A stretch of DNA of 64,000 bases from Cucumis sativus (GCF_000004075.3 NC_026660.2:26725498-26789497); one strand, 5' to 3'. Shown: positions 47,794 to 61,948, counted from the first letter of the stretch. A program made the numbers and translations. The notes: generated from the sequence alone by a model not told the origin.

Positions 47794-48987
47794 TCACATC
47801 GGAAGGACCGAGCTCTGGCTTCTGTAATGCCTGGCCCATTGTAACTTCCTTCTTCCTGAACTGAATCTTTTCATTGAAATCCCCCCTTTCTGCATAGAAC
47901 ACCCAAATGAAATGCCCTTCACCAGATTATACAAGCTCTGATTTCCAATTCCCCCCTTTGGAAATGGAAGATTTCTGGAAGAAACTGAATTCTTCACTTC
48001 CATTAACGTTCCACTTGAAGAACACCCTTCTTCTGGAATTTGTATTTTGGCCGTAGCTTGATAAATCGCCATTGCTGAAACTGAATCCATAGAAACCGAC
48101 CTTCTTATTCCCTGTCCTTCGTCTTCAACAGCCTCGCGATTTTGATTTTCAGTCAAATTGCTTAAAGTTCGAGACAGCCTTTTAATGGGAATTACAGAAT
48201 TTTCTCCACTATTGCTACCTACTTCTCCACTATTTTCATCTTCTCTGTTTTCTTCCTCGATGGCCTCTGTTTCCCTTTGGATGTTTTCGATCGGCGCTGG
48301 TTGGTTTGTAATCGGTTCGATGGGGGCTAAACTTGGGGTGGCGGGATCGGACAGCACCGGAGCGCGACAGAGGGGACAGTTTTTGTGCGATCTCAACCAC
48401 GTATCGATGCAGGGAACATGAAAGGCATGGCTGCATTTGGGTAACAGTCGAAGGCTCTCATCGTCTTGAAACTCGCCAAGACATATGGAGCAGTCTGAAC
48501 CATCGATTAATTTCTCATCCTTCCTGTACTTGAACATGGTGATTGAATCGATAGCCGATTGCTGAAGACCAACGGTGTTGATGTACCAAACGTGGTGGTC
48601 GATAACGGGTTCTTCTTCATCGTTATCGGGTAGATTCTCAGCTTGAACATCGAACAGAACCGGGAGACGATTATGTCTTGAATTACGATACTCCCTAAAT
48701 TTCTTGAAAAGAAGACAAAGCAAGAAGATGGCGGCGACCAGAGTGGCTGTAGTGATCAAACTGAGAAGAAGTAGAGTGGACCTTTCTGGGGTATGGTTTT
48801 GGGGAGGAACGATGGAAGACGGAAGCTGAGGGAGAGGGAGAGGCGGCGGCGGCGGTGGGCGAGGCAAATCAACAATAGGAGCTTTAGGGAGTTGAAAACA
48901 GATACTGGAACATTTAGGAGAACAGAGTAAAGTACAAACTTGAAAATGAGAAGGGGTGATGGGAGCACAGTTAGATTGGCAGGGCAT
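47794..48987 (-). CDS. RING-H2 finger protein, ATL family (ATL51/52/54-like), 397 aa
   Basis: Single-exon ATL-type E3 ubiquitin ligase of the long class. The N-terminus (1-32) has seven Cys. A Pro-rich stretch (about 42-53) leads to one membrane segment (about 71-93; [20 protein letters not shown]). The GLD-like motif [11 protein letters not shown] is at about 139-149. The RING-H2 ligands are C166, C169, C185, H187, H190, C193, C204 and C207 with exact ATL spacing, and Trp is at 198 (CIDTWL). The 190-residue tail is Ser/Glu-rich and ends [24 protein letters not shown] and similar basic-Ser motifs look like phosphorylation sites. Length and the conserved tail point to the ATL51/52/54 branch. 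A possible TATA (TACTATATCC on the minus strand) lies near 49175-49185. Confidence 0.92.
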   Translation of the reverse strand: MPCQSNCAPITPSHFQVCTLLCSPKCSSICFQLPKAPIVDLPRPPPPPPLPLPQLPSSIVPPQNHTPERSTLLLLSLITTATLVAAIFLLCLLFKKFREYRNSRHNRLPVLFDVQAENLPDNDEEEPVIDHHVWYINTVGLQQSAIDSITMFKYRKDEKLIDGSDCSICLGEFQDDESLRLLPKCSHAFHVPCIDTWLRSHKNCPLCRAPVLSDPATPSLAPIEPITNQPAPIENIQRETEAIEEENREDENSGEVGSNSGENSVIPIKRLSRTLSNLTENQNREAVEDEGQGIRRSVSMDSVSAMAIYQATAKIQIPEEGCSSSGTLMEVKNSVSSRNLPFPKGGIGNQSLYNLVKGISFGCSMQKGGISMKRFSSGRRKLQWARHYRSQSSVLPM

Positions 48988-50619
48988 GGCGTGGATGGGG
49001 AAATGGAGAGGAAAAGGGAGTGGGAGGTTGATTGTTGGTCATGAAAGGAAGAGGAATGAGAAAGTTTGGGGATTGAAAGAGATGTGGAAATGTAGAAGAA
49101 ATTTCGAGGAAGAAGATGGTGGGGATTTGGAGGAAAAAGGTTTTGTGGGTTAAAGGTTGGGGAGAAAGAAAGTGGGGATATAGTATTAACTTGGTCGTTG
49201 CTTTCGCTATCATCTCCATGGAAGGGAAGAGAGTTTCTGTTTGTGTGTGTGAGGTAAAGTCAATCAAACTTTATTGCGCCATTTCCGCGTTTAGGACTTC
49301 TCTCAGTCTTTTTAATTTCTCGAGTGTAAAGGACTTCCATGTCACCCCTTCTCTCTTAAATCTTACTAATCCGTGGTTTGGATTCATGCTCCAATCCATT
49401 ATTTTCCTATCATTTCAACAACTTTACATTTCCACCAAACAACTACATTCGTGTTTCTCCGTCACCCTTGGTTGATAACCGTTGTCAAACTCTTGTAGGG
49501 ATTGGAACATATATTATCTAGGACTATAACAATCACTTCTTGCTATTTGACATTCCTCATTTCTTTATTTTTTGCTACATTGTTTACTATTTTCTTATCA
49601 AATTAAAATAGTCTACACACCAAACACATACTATTATAATTCAAACTAAAATAATTTACACTTTAAACATAAACTATTTTAGTCAAATTATAATAATCTC
49701 AACTATATTAACTCGCTCTTTGCTTTCAAACAAACATCCTTATAGTCAGGTTAGGAAGTAGAGAAAGGGCTCCTCAACACGGGTGTGGCATAAGAGATTT
49801 ACAAAAGATAAGAAGAAAAAATTAAGGCCATTTAGGAATAAAAGAAAAGGAATTAGAATGTTGGAAAAAATATATATCTATTATGGAAAAATGGATTTTG
49901 AAGGTTGAATCAACTAATACTTAGGCTCTCAAAGTTTAAGAAATTGACCCATATTTTGGTTGAAAGCGCAGGAAAGACACTGATTGGAAAGAATTGATTA
50001 CTCCATGTGTTTGGGGGAAGAAGGATCAAAATGTTCACATTCATTTACGTATGTATTTACTCTAAATGATGGTCACTTGACCCATCTAGACTATACTTCT
50101 TTTCTATGCTCATATATTCTAATCTATACAATACATACAACCTTAGAAAATTTAATCTTTCTTTGGAAAAAAAGAAGAGTGGAGTCAATTTGAATTAAAT
50201 TAATAAAATGTCTATTGATTTAAAGTTGATAAGTGTCAAGATGACGTTAATGTTAACTAAAAATTGACTAAAATAAAGATATGTGGTCCACCTGGTTTGA
50301 AAATTAAACATGCTACTTAACCTATCTTATACACACCCATCAATTTATTTCATTCTAACAAGTAGAAATTTGAAATATTGAGATGGCAGCAACCTCCTAC
50401 CTGGGTGGCCTCCGTTTCTATTTTTATTTATTTGCCACTTTTATTTTTATTCAAATTCAAATTCATGTGTTAAAATCGTATACATACTTACGTTACAATT
50501 AGTAGTATCAAATATCAATGTTCCATTTTAGTATTAAATTTTACCCTATAATTATTTTTCGCTTTTGGGGAAGGTACGAAGTATTTTGTGAAGAGTCGCA
50601 CAAATTTCTTATTGAAAAA

Positions 50620-50844
50620 TTGCAATGGATGACTGTTTTAGCAATAATAATTAAAGATATAGCAACATTTTAAAAAAATTGCAAATATAGCAAAACTATC
50701 CGTGATAGACCAATATTTGCAACATGGTCTATCAGTGATAGACTTATATCATTGATAGAATTTGACAAATTTTGCTATATTTACAAATTTTTTAAAATTG
50801 TGTTATATACTTAATTAATTTAAATTTAATTGCTAAATTTGCAA
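50620..50844. mobile_element. MITE-like foldback element
   Basis: The left arm (TTTTAGCAATAATAATTAAA, then ATATAGCAACATTTTAAAAA, then GCAAATATAGCAAAA; 50637-50696) is the near reverse complement of the right arm (about 50771-50838). TTGCAA stands at both outer edges. The core (50697-50770) has the 17-nt palindrome GTCTATCAGTGATAGAC (50727-50743) and two further GATAGA words. Length of about 225 nt with no coding is typical of MITEs. No clear target-site duplication was seen. Confidence 0.75.
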
Positions 50845-51481
50845 CTATTCTATTACGTCGTTTCCGTTTCCGCTTCCCCTTCTCCATCTAGATTGGGTTG
50901 ACGCCTTAATAATAAGAGATTTAATGGACCTTGGCCCATGTTTCACGGCCCGGCCCATCTTGCAATGTTATAAACTCATTTGTTTTTAATTACTAGAAAG
51001 AAAAAAAACAATTATAACTTAAATTAATATACTAAGCATTGTCATTATAATAAATATGTCTGAAACTGGGTGGTGTTTATTTATTTTTGTTAAAGGTGAG
51101 GGAAAGAGTTGAAAAGGAGTAGTTTAGTGAAGAAACCCTTAGAATGGGGTAACAACATAGTCCAATAGAGATTTGATTTCAAAAGAGAAAAAAAAAAGGA
51201 GAAAAGGGGAGACAACCAGTGACAAATCCTACAACTTCATACATTATACGTTCATTTCGCCTAATTCAAACCTTTTCTTTTTCTTTTGTTTTTCAGGTTT
51301 AACTTTGCACCTTTTCATTTTGTTGGGCTTCTTTCTTTTTATTCTGCTCAAACACATCTTTTTTTTCTAATGTACATTCGTTGTCCCACTCATTCAGAGC
51401 TCCCTATAACCATCAACCCCCCCTTTCCCCATTTTATCAGTTCTTAAACCAATTTAGTCTTTTTAATTTTCATATTATGCA

Positions 51482-51501
51482 ATATATATATATATATATA
51501 T
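51482..51501 (+). repeat. (AT)n microsatellite
   Basis: Ten AT units, uninterrupted. Confidence 0.85.
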
Positions 51502-54500
51502 CAAATAATATGGAACCATCTTCAAAACAGGGCCTTTTATTAAGTGATGTTAGCTGCTAGCTTATAAATATTACGTCTACTGCATAAGTTTTTGTTTCTT
51601 ATAAGTACAAGTATGGGTATCCATTTCTACGTATTTCTAGGGGTAAATTGGTTTTGATTTTTACTTGATTTGGAGACAAGTTCAATGCACCATGATTTTT
51701 CAAATATTAATTCAAATTCATATACACTCCATATGGTGGTTTTGTTACTTCATCTCTTCGGGAAATGGATCATATATTATCATTTTATTGAAACATTTTT
51801 AGCTTGTTTTATTAGCGGTGTCTTTTCTTCTTCTTTTTTCTTTTTTAAAAAGTACCATTGATTCATTTTTCATTTCAATATTTGCACTCGATTGCACTTT
51901 AGTTTTTCTTATTTCAAATATATATACATAAATAAATATTTTTATTTAATTATTTGGAAGGCTTCTCCATACAAGGCCTAAGCCTACATGCATGTCTAAA
52001 ACTCAAACAAAATTGAGAGATGATTTTAGTGGTGGGAGTTTTAAAAGGAAAAAGTCCAACTCTCTAAACTAAATTAGAAAATAATTGAGTCGGGCTCCAC
52101 GCTAACACTCTTCTATCTCAATTTCGAGGGTTACAACTATTATGACACTGCCAACATGACATGTAATCTTGAGAAAATATGAAGAAAAAAACCTTCTTGT
52201 TTGTGCTTACAAGAACATTTATACTAACTTAGGGAAAGCTTAAGGATTCATGCATAAATTACTCGCGGCAAACAAATTAAATATTTCAAAAGTATAATAA
52301 ATAAAAAAAATCTTAAATGGTTGATTGATCTAAAACTAGGTGATTAGTGGAATTCAATAATTTGTTAAAAGAAAAATATAAAAAAATTTGGGTGTGAGGC
52401 ATTTTCTTTAAATATGGATGTGGAAAAAGTGGAGAGTAAAAATGGGTTACTATATTGTGGCTGTTGTCACTCACGTGGGGTCTGAGATTCGGACACTCCC
52501 AAAAATATATAGAACAAAGAATATTATGGTAAAAGTTTTGAAATTATTTACAAAATCTTGAAAGAAAAAAAAAACTTAAACATGTAGAAATTTTAGAGAA
52601 ATAGTAAAAAAAAATAGTATATTTATCAAAATATTTGTCCTTCCCAAAAAAGTCAAAAATATAAATTTTGTTTGGTTTTGTTATATGGATTACAAATAAT
52701 CTATCAATTTTTTATATTAAATTAAAACACTTAAATTTATTTACAAATATATAATAACTAAAATTTCTTAAAATTCAATACCGACTAGATATCAAATATT
52801 CATAGTATTTATTATAAAGTATAAACTTAAAAAAAAAGACAAAAATCCTAAAAAAGAAAACGTACAAAATTACAATTGATCAATTCTAAAAGTTTTTGTT
52901 TTTATTGTTAATATACATGTACTTTGAATCAAGTTGGATGAACCTGAAAAAGAAACGTTTATTCAACCTAAGACTAGACGCTTCCAAAAACAAAAACTAA
53001 ACTCTTATCATTTCCGTGGAATATATAGTTGAGTGTTTGGATCATGAGAGTCATTTAATTTGAACATCCCCTGCCTTTTTTTTCTTTTTTGATATATCAA
53101 ATTATTAGTTAATTACTTGATATTATTAGATATATCCACGATACAAAAAATATATATATATATATGAGATATACTACAAGTAAAATTACATCTCCAGTTA
53201 CAGGCACAACATTTTTAGTATAGATTAAGAAGGAGCTTGAATCCCTCTCAATTTTATTTATGTTTACATACATAATTCAAACAATACAAATACTATAAGA
53301 AGTCAGTACCTTGTTTGAAACCATCTATTAATCACTTCTACACCCAAGTTCAGGTCTCACACATTTTCCCATAAATATCTAAAAAACCACAACTTATTTA
53401 TTATGTTTGACCCACAAATCTCCACCATTTTTCCTATTTCTCGTTCAAGTAAATTGTATTTTTTTTTTTTTTGTAGTTTTGCTTCGTTGTATGTTAGCAT
53501 GTTTCAATCTAAAGCCAATAAGCTTGATCTTCATATATGTATTCTTTATTTACTTATCTTAAACATATATTTTAAAAAAAAAGAAATTAATTTTTTCTGT
53601 AACTTCTCGTGCCTATTTGACTTATATATGTTAAATCTTTAATTTATTATATATTTTTGGAATATATTGTTAGTCTATGTTGCTTTCATGTTCTTATTTG
53701 TTTGCATATTTGTTTAAATGAATATCTAAGATTGATTCTTGAAATATTTCTCCTATATTATGATATTCAACCAATGATATGTTTTGATTTATTTTATTAT
53801 AGTATATTAGACTTTACTTTTCTAATGAAAAAATATATATTTCGATAAAAAAATAAAATAGTAACTTTCAATTATTAGTTTTATTGAAGGAAGGAGTATT
53901 TTACTACTACCATAGTACCATTAGTTAGGAAATATTTTTCGTGGGGTTTTGAGTGAAAAAGGGAAATTGTGTAGAAAAATCAGTGGATGTTGTTTTTTCA
54001 ACAATTAGAAGTGCTCCTACCCAGCTGTCTTCTCTTTATACTTTACCCAACTCAAAACTTTTAATATATGTGTATATGTTTGTATGTATTTTAATACCAT
54101 CAGAAAACGTGTATGAAGAAAGAAGAGTCTTCACCTTCTTTTCAGTTGAACTGTCCATCCATCAAACAGATTATAGTTGTAGAGCTCTGAAGATATTTTA
54201 TATTTAACCAAAAAAAAATGTTAAGTATGGCAACAATCTTATATTCCAAATAATATAAGAAACTGACAAATTTCAAATCAAATCCCATAGCATAAGCTTA
54301 ATTATATTATGACTTTGGTTATATCTAAATTAAAAAGCATTTTAAACTTATATAGTATTTAATTTAAAAAATAAGTTATTTTAGATAATGTTTGAGAATT
54401 TGACAGCTATGGTAAAATGTATTTTTAAACAACTTTTTAAATAACAATAAATTCAAACCGATTATGAGTATAAATGAAACAAAAGATATTTTCTTCAAGT

Positions 54501-55352
54501 ATTTTTGTAATTGAGATAATATAGAAAATTGTGTGAGATTATAATATATAATTTGAACATATTGAATTTGATTGAAAAGTAATTTTGTTATGTTTAAGAG
54601 TTTTTGTAGTTTTCTAAATATAAATTGAGAGTGTGAAAATTTGAATTCACAACTCTCATTGGTCCTCCGGTACAGTTAAGTTAAGTTGTTATTGACTTCA
54701 ACTTATCAACTTATATCATGTAATCTTGTTGGTTTTGTTTTAACTTGTACGTTATTTCTTAGTAAGTGAGGCTTTTTCAACCATAGCTAATAATATAGAC
54801 AAATGAGAAGACAAAAGCAAAAGGAAAAGGGTTTTGTGAATAAAAGCCACTTTTATAATTGGGTAGATGGACATATGCATGGAGTAGAAAATGAATCATA
54901 CCTTTAAGCTGGCAACCTATATATTGAGGTACCCTAGAGAAGTAAAAAAAAAAAAAAGACAGAGACAACTTCCTAAATAAATTTTAAAATTAAGTCCACC
55001 AATATCATTATTCATGCATGCATGCACCAACCACATCCAAATTCACTCCCATTCAAGAATATGAAAATTTAAACTAAAAATTTAAATATTATTCGTATTA
55101 GTGAACAATTTTTTTAAAAGAAAAAGAAACAAGAAAACAGATAAGTCCCTCCCAGCTAGCTTAAATTTAGTTTGTCCCATTCTTTTATGTTTCCCACAAA
55201 GCTTTTAATATTTTGTATGAGTGATTCTAAGAGAGGTATCAAGGTGGAGCCTTTAAAATTACACATATATATAAACACATGAGATTTTAAAATATGGAAA
55301 TAGAAATGGAATGGACCCCATTCAAAAGAGAAGGTGACAAGAAAGATAATCA

Positions 55353-55443
55353 GATATATATATATACATACACATATATATATATATATAGATGTGTATA
55401 TGTAGATGTGTGTATGTGTGTATATATATATATAGATAGATGT
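55353..55443 (+). repeat. Compound TA/TG microsatellite
   Basis: TA runs are broken by CA, TG and GATG words for about 90 nt, followed by AT-rich triplets. Confidence 0.8.
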
Positions 55444-55730
55444 ATAATTATAATTATAATAATAATATTAAATGGTTAAATTAAATTAAGAACTGGGGAA
55501 GGGTTTGTTTGAATGGACCCTACAACCAGCTGGGAGCCATGGGGGTGTATGGAACCCATCAAATTGGGTTTGGTTTTATATGAGATTGGGACTGTCCAAA
55601 GCAGAAGAGCAGTCACCACCACCATTTTTGCCTTTTTTCTAAACCACTTTTTTTAAAACAACTAACCCCCTGACTCTTGTTCAATCAATGTCCCCATTTT
55701 TATCAAATTACCCTTTTCTATTTTGGCTTC

Positions 55731-55795
55731 TTCCTCTCCTCTCCTCTCCTCTCTCTCTCTCTCGCTCTCTCCCTCTCTCTCTCTCTGCCTGTCTT
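55731..55795 (+). repeat. Polypyrimidine tract (CCTCT)n(CT)n
   Basis: Four CCTCT units followed by CT dinucleotides with single interruptions. Such tracts are common in plant leaders and promoters, but no gene is seen next to it. Confidence 0.8.
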
Positions 55796-56206
55796 CTTAA
55801 ACCCCCCTTACAAACCTAAGTTAATATTAGTTACAAACAACTGACTTAATTTCAGTTTTTTCATGAAAACTGTACTTATGACTGTTGTATACACATTCAA
55901 GTTATGGTTTTACCATGTTTAAATTAGTAAAATTGTTTAAGACAAGGTTCAAATCTACGTTTCAGTTTAAGGTGCTCAATAAAAATTGGAAGGTGACATA
56001 ACTAAATGTGTTCCAAGAGGAAAAAAAGTTAAAAGCATTAGGTTTTAGATTGACCATTGAAAATTAATAACCAAGCTGTCCTTGATTTGGCCTCCTATAA
56101 CCTTGAACGCAAACCTAATAACTAGAGTTAATTTATTACAAATGATTATTGTAGAAAAAGTAGGAGATCATAAATAGTCTCATTCAACAATAACTTCAAA
56201 GAGTGT

Positions 56207-56242
56207 TTTCAAGATGAGAACATTTTCAAGATGAGAACATTA
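56207..56242 (+). repeat. 18-nt tandem duplication
   Basis: TTTTCAAGATGAGAACAT occurs twice in direct succession. Confidence 0.8.
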
Positions 56243-56879
56243 AATTTTAGTCTCTTACTATTGTTTTGTTTATTTAGTTGAATTATACACCCTATAAACT
56301 AATTTAAACATCAAAATGTTTGGTAAACTCGACATTACATCAATTAATACAAGGATATTTTACATAAATCAACTTGAAAGGCAAGACTAGACAAACAAAA
56401 AGCATACCAAAGACGATCACGTCTTTAAGGGACCACGATGACGACAAACGCGTGCGATATCCACGTGCGTAACACTGTGAATGAAATTGGAATTTAATTT
56501 CCAAATTCATAGGATGGGCATGGAGCGAAAGATTTGGAAAAATGTTTGTGCATGGAAATAGTGGAGATCAGAGTGTGTGGGGATTTTTTTCTTTCTTTCG
56601 TTCTTTCTCTAGTTTGATAACACAGTTTCTAGTTTTATGTAAAAGTTGTGAAATTATTATTATGTTGAAATTAGAAATATACATAGTTAAGTTAATTAGA
56701 TAAAAATGAATGAATGTGAAGAAAAAGAAGAGAAGAGGGGGGGAAATGTATGTCTTATTGTGGGGAGTCAAATGCAGCAATGAATGTGTCCCTTACTAAT
56801 TACAAAATAGTGAACCACATCCCCCACCCCTTTGTCCCCTCCATCTACCTGTCTTTTTCCTTAAAACTCATCTTCCCAT

Positions 56880-56880
<1 letters not shown>

Positions 56881-56911
<31 letters not shown>

Positions 56912-56912
56912 T
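56881..56912 (+). repeat. (CTTT)8 microsatellite
   Basis: Eight perfect CTTT units. Confidence 0.9.
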
Positions 56913-58096
56913 CAATCACCAAAACACCTTCCCAAACCCTCTTTTCCTCTCTTTACTATATATATGTATCCTAAACAAACTTTGCTCAGTGTCTCTCTCT
57001 CGCTCTCTTCTATATTAAGATTCTTTTTTAAAAAAAAAAATAATAACTTTTGATAACCTTTTTTTTTGTAATTTTATATTCATAATATTAAATTTCCATC
57101 ATGATCGCATATTGATGTAATTGATATTTATAAACAGGTTATACGTTTAAATGAAACAGTCAAATAGAGGAGAGAAAAAATGGAGTTACAAATTTCAAAT
57201 ATATGTCATTTAATTCTAAAAACATACAATTTAAAATGAATTTTCTAATACAATCAATATTGATAAACAAGGTAATTAAGCCTAATGAGCTCTCTCTATC
57301 TCTCTTTTTTCCTTTAAATATGGAACCTTTTTCTACCATGCAGCCATGTAACGGTATAAAATGCTAAAAGTCACAACCTAAACTTTTTGCCGTCAAAATT
57401 AGCAGAAGGATCTTAGGCTCTTAATTTCAAATTTTGAGTTATGTTAGAAGTCAAGGTTATTTCCGTTGCATTCAAAAATATATTTTTATTTGAGCACAAT
57501 AACAAAGAATAAATTATCACTCATGTAACTTTGGGATCAAAACTTGTTGTGTTCATTTTTAGATTATCGTACCAATTTCATATTTCGTTTTGTCTTTTTC
57601 TATATATTTTTCGAGATTATGTGATCATATATTATTTTAACTAATTTGTTTTAATTTAATATTTACTAACCAGTTTTTTTTCTATTCAATAAATGTTTAA
57701 TATAAAAGTATTTTTAGTTTTAGTTTTGTTGATTAAATATTTAATTAATATATATTTTAAATAAATAATGCTAAATGTATCCAATGACTAGCCCAATTGG
57801 TTGCTTGCATTTAATTAAGTAATTATTTAATTTTGGTTTATGTATATAAAATTAGTAACTTTGTCACATATATTTAATTTCTAAACAATAATTTTTCTCA
57901 TCTTTAAACACATATATTTGTTCAACCCATTTAAAATTCAAACATTCAAGTCTTACATATTTAATATCTATGATTCTATGTCCATGAAACAATATTTACA
58001 ACTCATTCATTTTTATGGGGTGAAATGAAAAAAAAAATGTTCACACAAAATATAATATTTAAAAAATAAAGAAGACGAAAATGGAAGCCTAATCCC

Positions 58097-58121
58097 ATAT
58101 ATATATATATATATATATATA
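58097..58121 (+). repeat. (AT)12 microsatellite
   Basis: Twelve AT units, followed 20-50 nt later by a GGGAAGGGAAGGG-type purine tract (about 58137-58168). Confidence 0.9.
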
Positions 58122-61100
58122 AATTATTTATAGTTGTGGGAAGGGAAGGGCAGGGAAGGGAAGGGAAGTGTGAAAGTGAAAGTTACTGTTTATCGATTGA
58201 TTTGTCCGATACCGACGGAGTGGCAGCTGGCTGCCTTGTTTAGCCGACTTCAACGTTGAGTCGAGCCTCCACGCCAACCCATTCCTCACCTATCACTTAT
58301 ACAACCTATAACCTATCAATCCTCTTTCTATTTTTTACCTATTTTATATTTTCCATTTTTTTTCTTAACCTTTATATTTTTAAATATACACTTTTTAACT
58401 TTACTTTTTAAATATATATGTTATTTTATGTTTTAATGTAAAATTTTCTTTGTCGATAAAATAATTAAGGTAAGAGTTAGACAAATATGAAGAAAAAATA
58501 AAAGGTGAGTGTTAGCCTGAAAAAAAAAAGGATATTAACGTAATTAAAATTGGTTCTTTTTTAACTCAGAAAAAACTTCAACCAAATGATATTATGTTAA
58601 CTCTAAGAGCATTTTATATTTTTTTTATAAAACTTTAGGTTAATTTTTACGATTTATTAATAGTTTCTATTTATATGCCTACAATATGTGTATGTAGAAA
58701 AAATTAAACAAGTGTAGCCTTGAGGATTGCACTGTCTCAATATTCTGAATGCTTAGTTAGTTGAACTAAACAATGCTCATATACTAACTTTGGTATCAGA
58801 AATCAGAGTGCATTCAACTCGGTAGCATACCGGTAAGTGTTCTCTTACAAGTCAACACGTATGCCATTACAAGTCTAAAAGAGCTTCATCCATTAGCCTA
58901 ATACCTAAACGAGATCCATCTATGAACTAACATTAATAATAAGTTGTAGGGGGTTAAATCAGTTGATCAAAATACAAAACTACATGTGTAAACATTAGAA
59001 AGCATGCATATAAACTGAAACAGAATACTATAAAATATATTCTAATTGATCTCCAAAGTTTGAAATAGTTAAGTATCAAACTTCTTGTTACTCTTAAAAT
59101 CTGTAACTGTAGTGAGATGAAGATGAAGGGAGTTTTTAGTGAAAAAAAAGAAGAAGAAGATAGAGTTTCATGGATTTGAAGAAGGGTTTTAGAGAATTAA
59201 GTGGTGTTATGCTTCCGCATTCTTTCATGGCTATTACAGTTGATCAATTTGGGAGTAAAGGAAATTTGATGGAATATATAAATTGTGAGTCCGTCTGAAA
59301 ATGAATAGAGAATGCATTGGAAGGGAGAGAATGAATTGGTTGGGGAAGGAGGAGGTAAGAAAGAGAATAGGAGTGAGAAGTGATAACTTTTTTTCGTTAA
59401 AAAAAAAAAAAAGTGCCACCTAATATTTTTAAAGCACAATATAAAACTAATAGATGACACGTCATTTAAAAATGTTGACTTGGCAATTCCGTGTATTTTT
59501 ATTCCAACGGTCAACTACGATCAACTTAATTCACTCATCCTTTTAAATTCTTTTTTAAACTTTAAAATCTAATAAATTGTTTTTGTTTTTATTTTTTAAA
59601 ATTAAACTTATAAACACTACTATTTATCTATATTTTATTAACTCAAAGTCCAATTTTGCAAACTACAAAAATTGCTTTCAAAGAGCTTTTTCTTTTTTAA
59701 TGAAATAGGCTTAACTTTTTTAAAAAAATCTCATAGACAACTACACCTCCATTGAGTGCACTAATAAATTTTTGCTACAACGAACGTGAGATTGAAATAA
59801 TTTCTCATTTTATCGATAAAGTAAGACATTTCATAAATATCAATTGTTTCATCATTCAACAGTTTCACTATATACTAACAATCAAATTCAACTATAATAT
59901 TTGATATATTGAATGAAATACTTTCGATTACATAATATATTGTCACTGTTTCAAACATCTTCACCTCGTGGCAACAAGGAATGAGATATAAACCATCAAG
60001 ATGTACACGACCCAAATGATATCTAAATTAAAGAACATTTGGGACAAAACCTATTATACGACTATAGTAACCACAATATGTTACAATATATACTATTTTT
60101 TAATTCTCAATTAACAACAATCAACGTTATTTTAAAAACTCCACATGTTAATACGATATTTGTTATTTTCTATAGGTTTTACTGTTTTACATTCAAAATA
60201 TTTTTATTATTTGACTGTAGTGCTTATTACCTTACTCTCCTACTAAAATAATTTACATTTAAACAAATATTATTATAACTTAAACTAAACTAAATTATAT
60301 TTCAAACACGAACAATTATAACATAACTATAATAACTAACACCTTATTCTAAATATCTTTGGAGTAATAGTACTCCAAACAGTGGTGGAAAAACACTAGT
60401 CTTCCCTTATAACAAAAATATTATGATGTATTTATATGAGATTTATGTGGTTTTTATCCTTCTTTGGTTTTTTTCTTTTTCAAAAGCAACTTTTTCTAAA
60501 TTGAAAATTGAATTACTCATTCTATTTTTTAAAAAACGTAATTTTTTAATTTTAATTTAACAAGTGTTACCTTTTAAAAGTATACAAATTTTAATAAGTT
60601 GGCAAAGGTGCCGATCATGTCATTGTATTTTTTAAATTGTATAATATTCAACAACATAAAAGAAAATATTACAAATAACAAAATGTTAAAAATATTTATC
60701 AAAATAACAAAGTTTTAGATATTTATCAAAATAACAAAGTATTCGATTTTGAGTATTTTGTTCAATCTGATTTGGTTTTAATGAACCATTCAGTTTTTGC
60801 GGTTTGAGTAATGGTCATCTGTATTATAACTTTATCATTGTCTATCATATAATTTAAAATTTTACCAAATATTTTGATTTATTTTTTTACTTTTTACAAT
60901 ATCTCTTAAAAAATATATGATTGAAATATCATTTTATGATTTATATTTTGAAATTTGTTCAAATTTAGTTATTATAGTTGGAATGAAGGGTTCAATTATA
61001 GTCTTTAAACTTGCAATAAATGTTGAATACAATATTTTCAAAAAGTAATTTTTAGCAACAATGATTAAAAAATGATAAATATAATTTATGAATATATTTT

Positions 61101-61653
61101 GAAAATTTGAAGTAAGAAAATATAAATAGTAAACAAAGTGAAGAATATATAAGCAAAAGAAATATTTAAATATTAAATATATAGAAAAAAAAAGTAGTGT
61201 AGGGAAAGTAATGGGTAATATAAAAGTAGAATTTGTTGATGACAATAGTCTCCTCATAAATAACATAACAAAAACTTAGTGATAACTAAAATAATACGGA
61301 CACCATAAATAAATAAATGTATAGAATTTGGTTTTAAAATTGAAAAAAGAATACATTTCTCCCAACTGCACAGACAAAGTATCAAAAAGAGATTTTATTT
61401 ATTTATTTTTGTTTAATTCCAAAATTGTCCCTATAATTCCGTTTTAAAAAGTACGGTCAATGAGAGAGGTTTCGACTCGCCATAGGCGGTGGCTCTCTCT
61501 CATTTGCATTTGGCGTGAATTTGAGATGAATTTCGTTTCCTCAAACCCCCACTGAACCCAACCTCAGTTAATTTCTAACCCTACTTCTGACACGAGTTGG
61601 ATTATTTAAAGAGAGAGAAAGTATTAGACTAATCGTAATCGGGCTGCACACTG

Positions 61654-61745
61654 CCCCCCTCCCCCCCCCCCCCCCCCTCTTCTTTCTTCTTCTTCTTCCT
61701 CCTCCTCCGCCTCCTCCTCTTCCCTCTTCTTATCCCACTCCCAAG
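61654..61745 (+). repeat. C-run and pyrimidine tract in the HD-Zip promoter/leader
   Basis: Six C, one T, then 17 C (61661-61677), followed by CTTCTT and CCTCCT words to about 61730. It lies about 130 nt upstream of the likely TATA box. The length of the C run is probably unstable and also hard to sequence. Confidence 0.8.
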
Positions 61746-61796
61746 GCTTCTCCCTCAACCCACGCACTCCCATAATGCAGTACTCACAGAAACTAG

Positions 61797-61804
61797 ATAT
61801 ATAA
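61797..61804 (+). promoter_or_regulatory. Possible TATA box of the HD-Zip gene
   Basis: GATATATAAGAG gives a TATATAAG core. A start near 61830 would make a leader of about 370 nt that includes the upstream ORF. Confidence 0.45.
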
Positions 61805-61948
61805 GAGAGACAGAAAGTGTTCTTTTTCTTGGGAATTCATTCAATCCTCTCTTTCTTCTTCTGTGACACTTGGGTTGGGTTTTGGTATTTTTCTTCCCAT
61901 TTTGAGCATCAATTTCATTCGGGTTTTGTTTTCTCCACCTTTCTTTTG

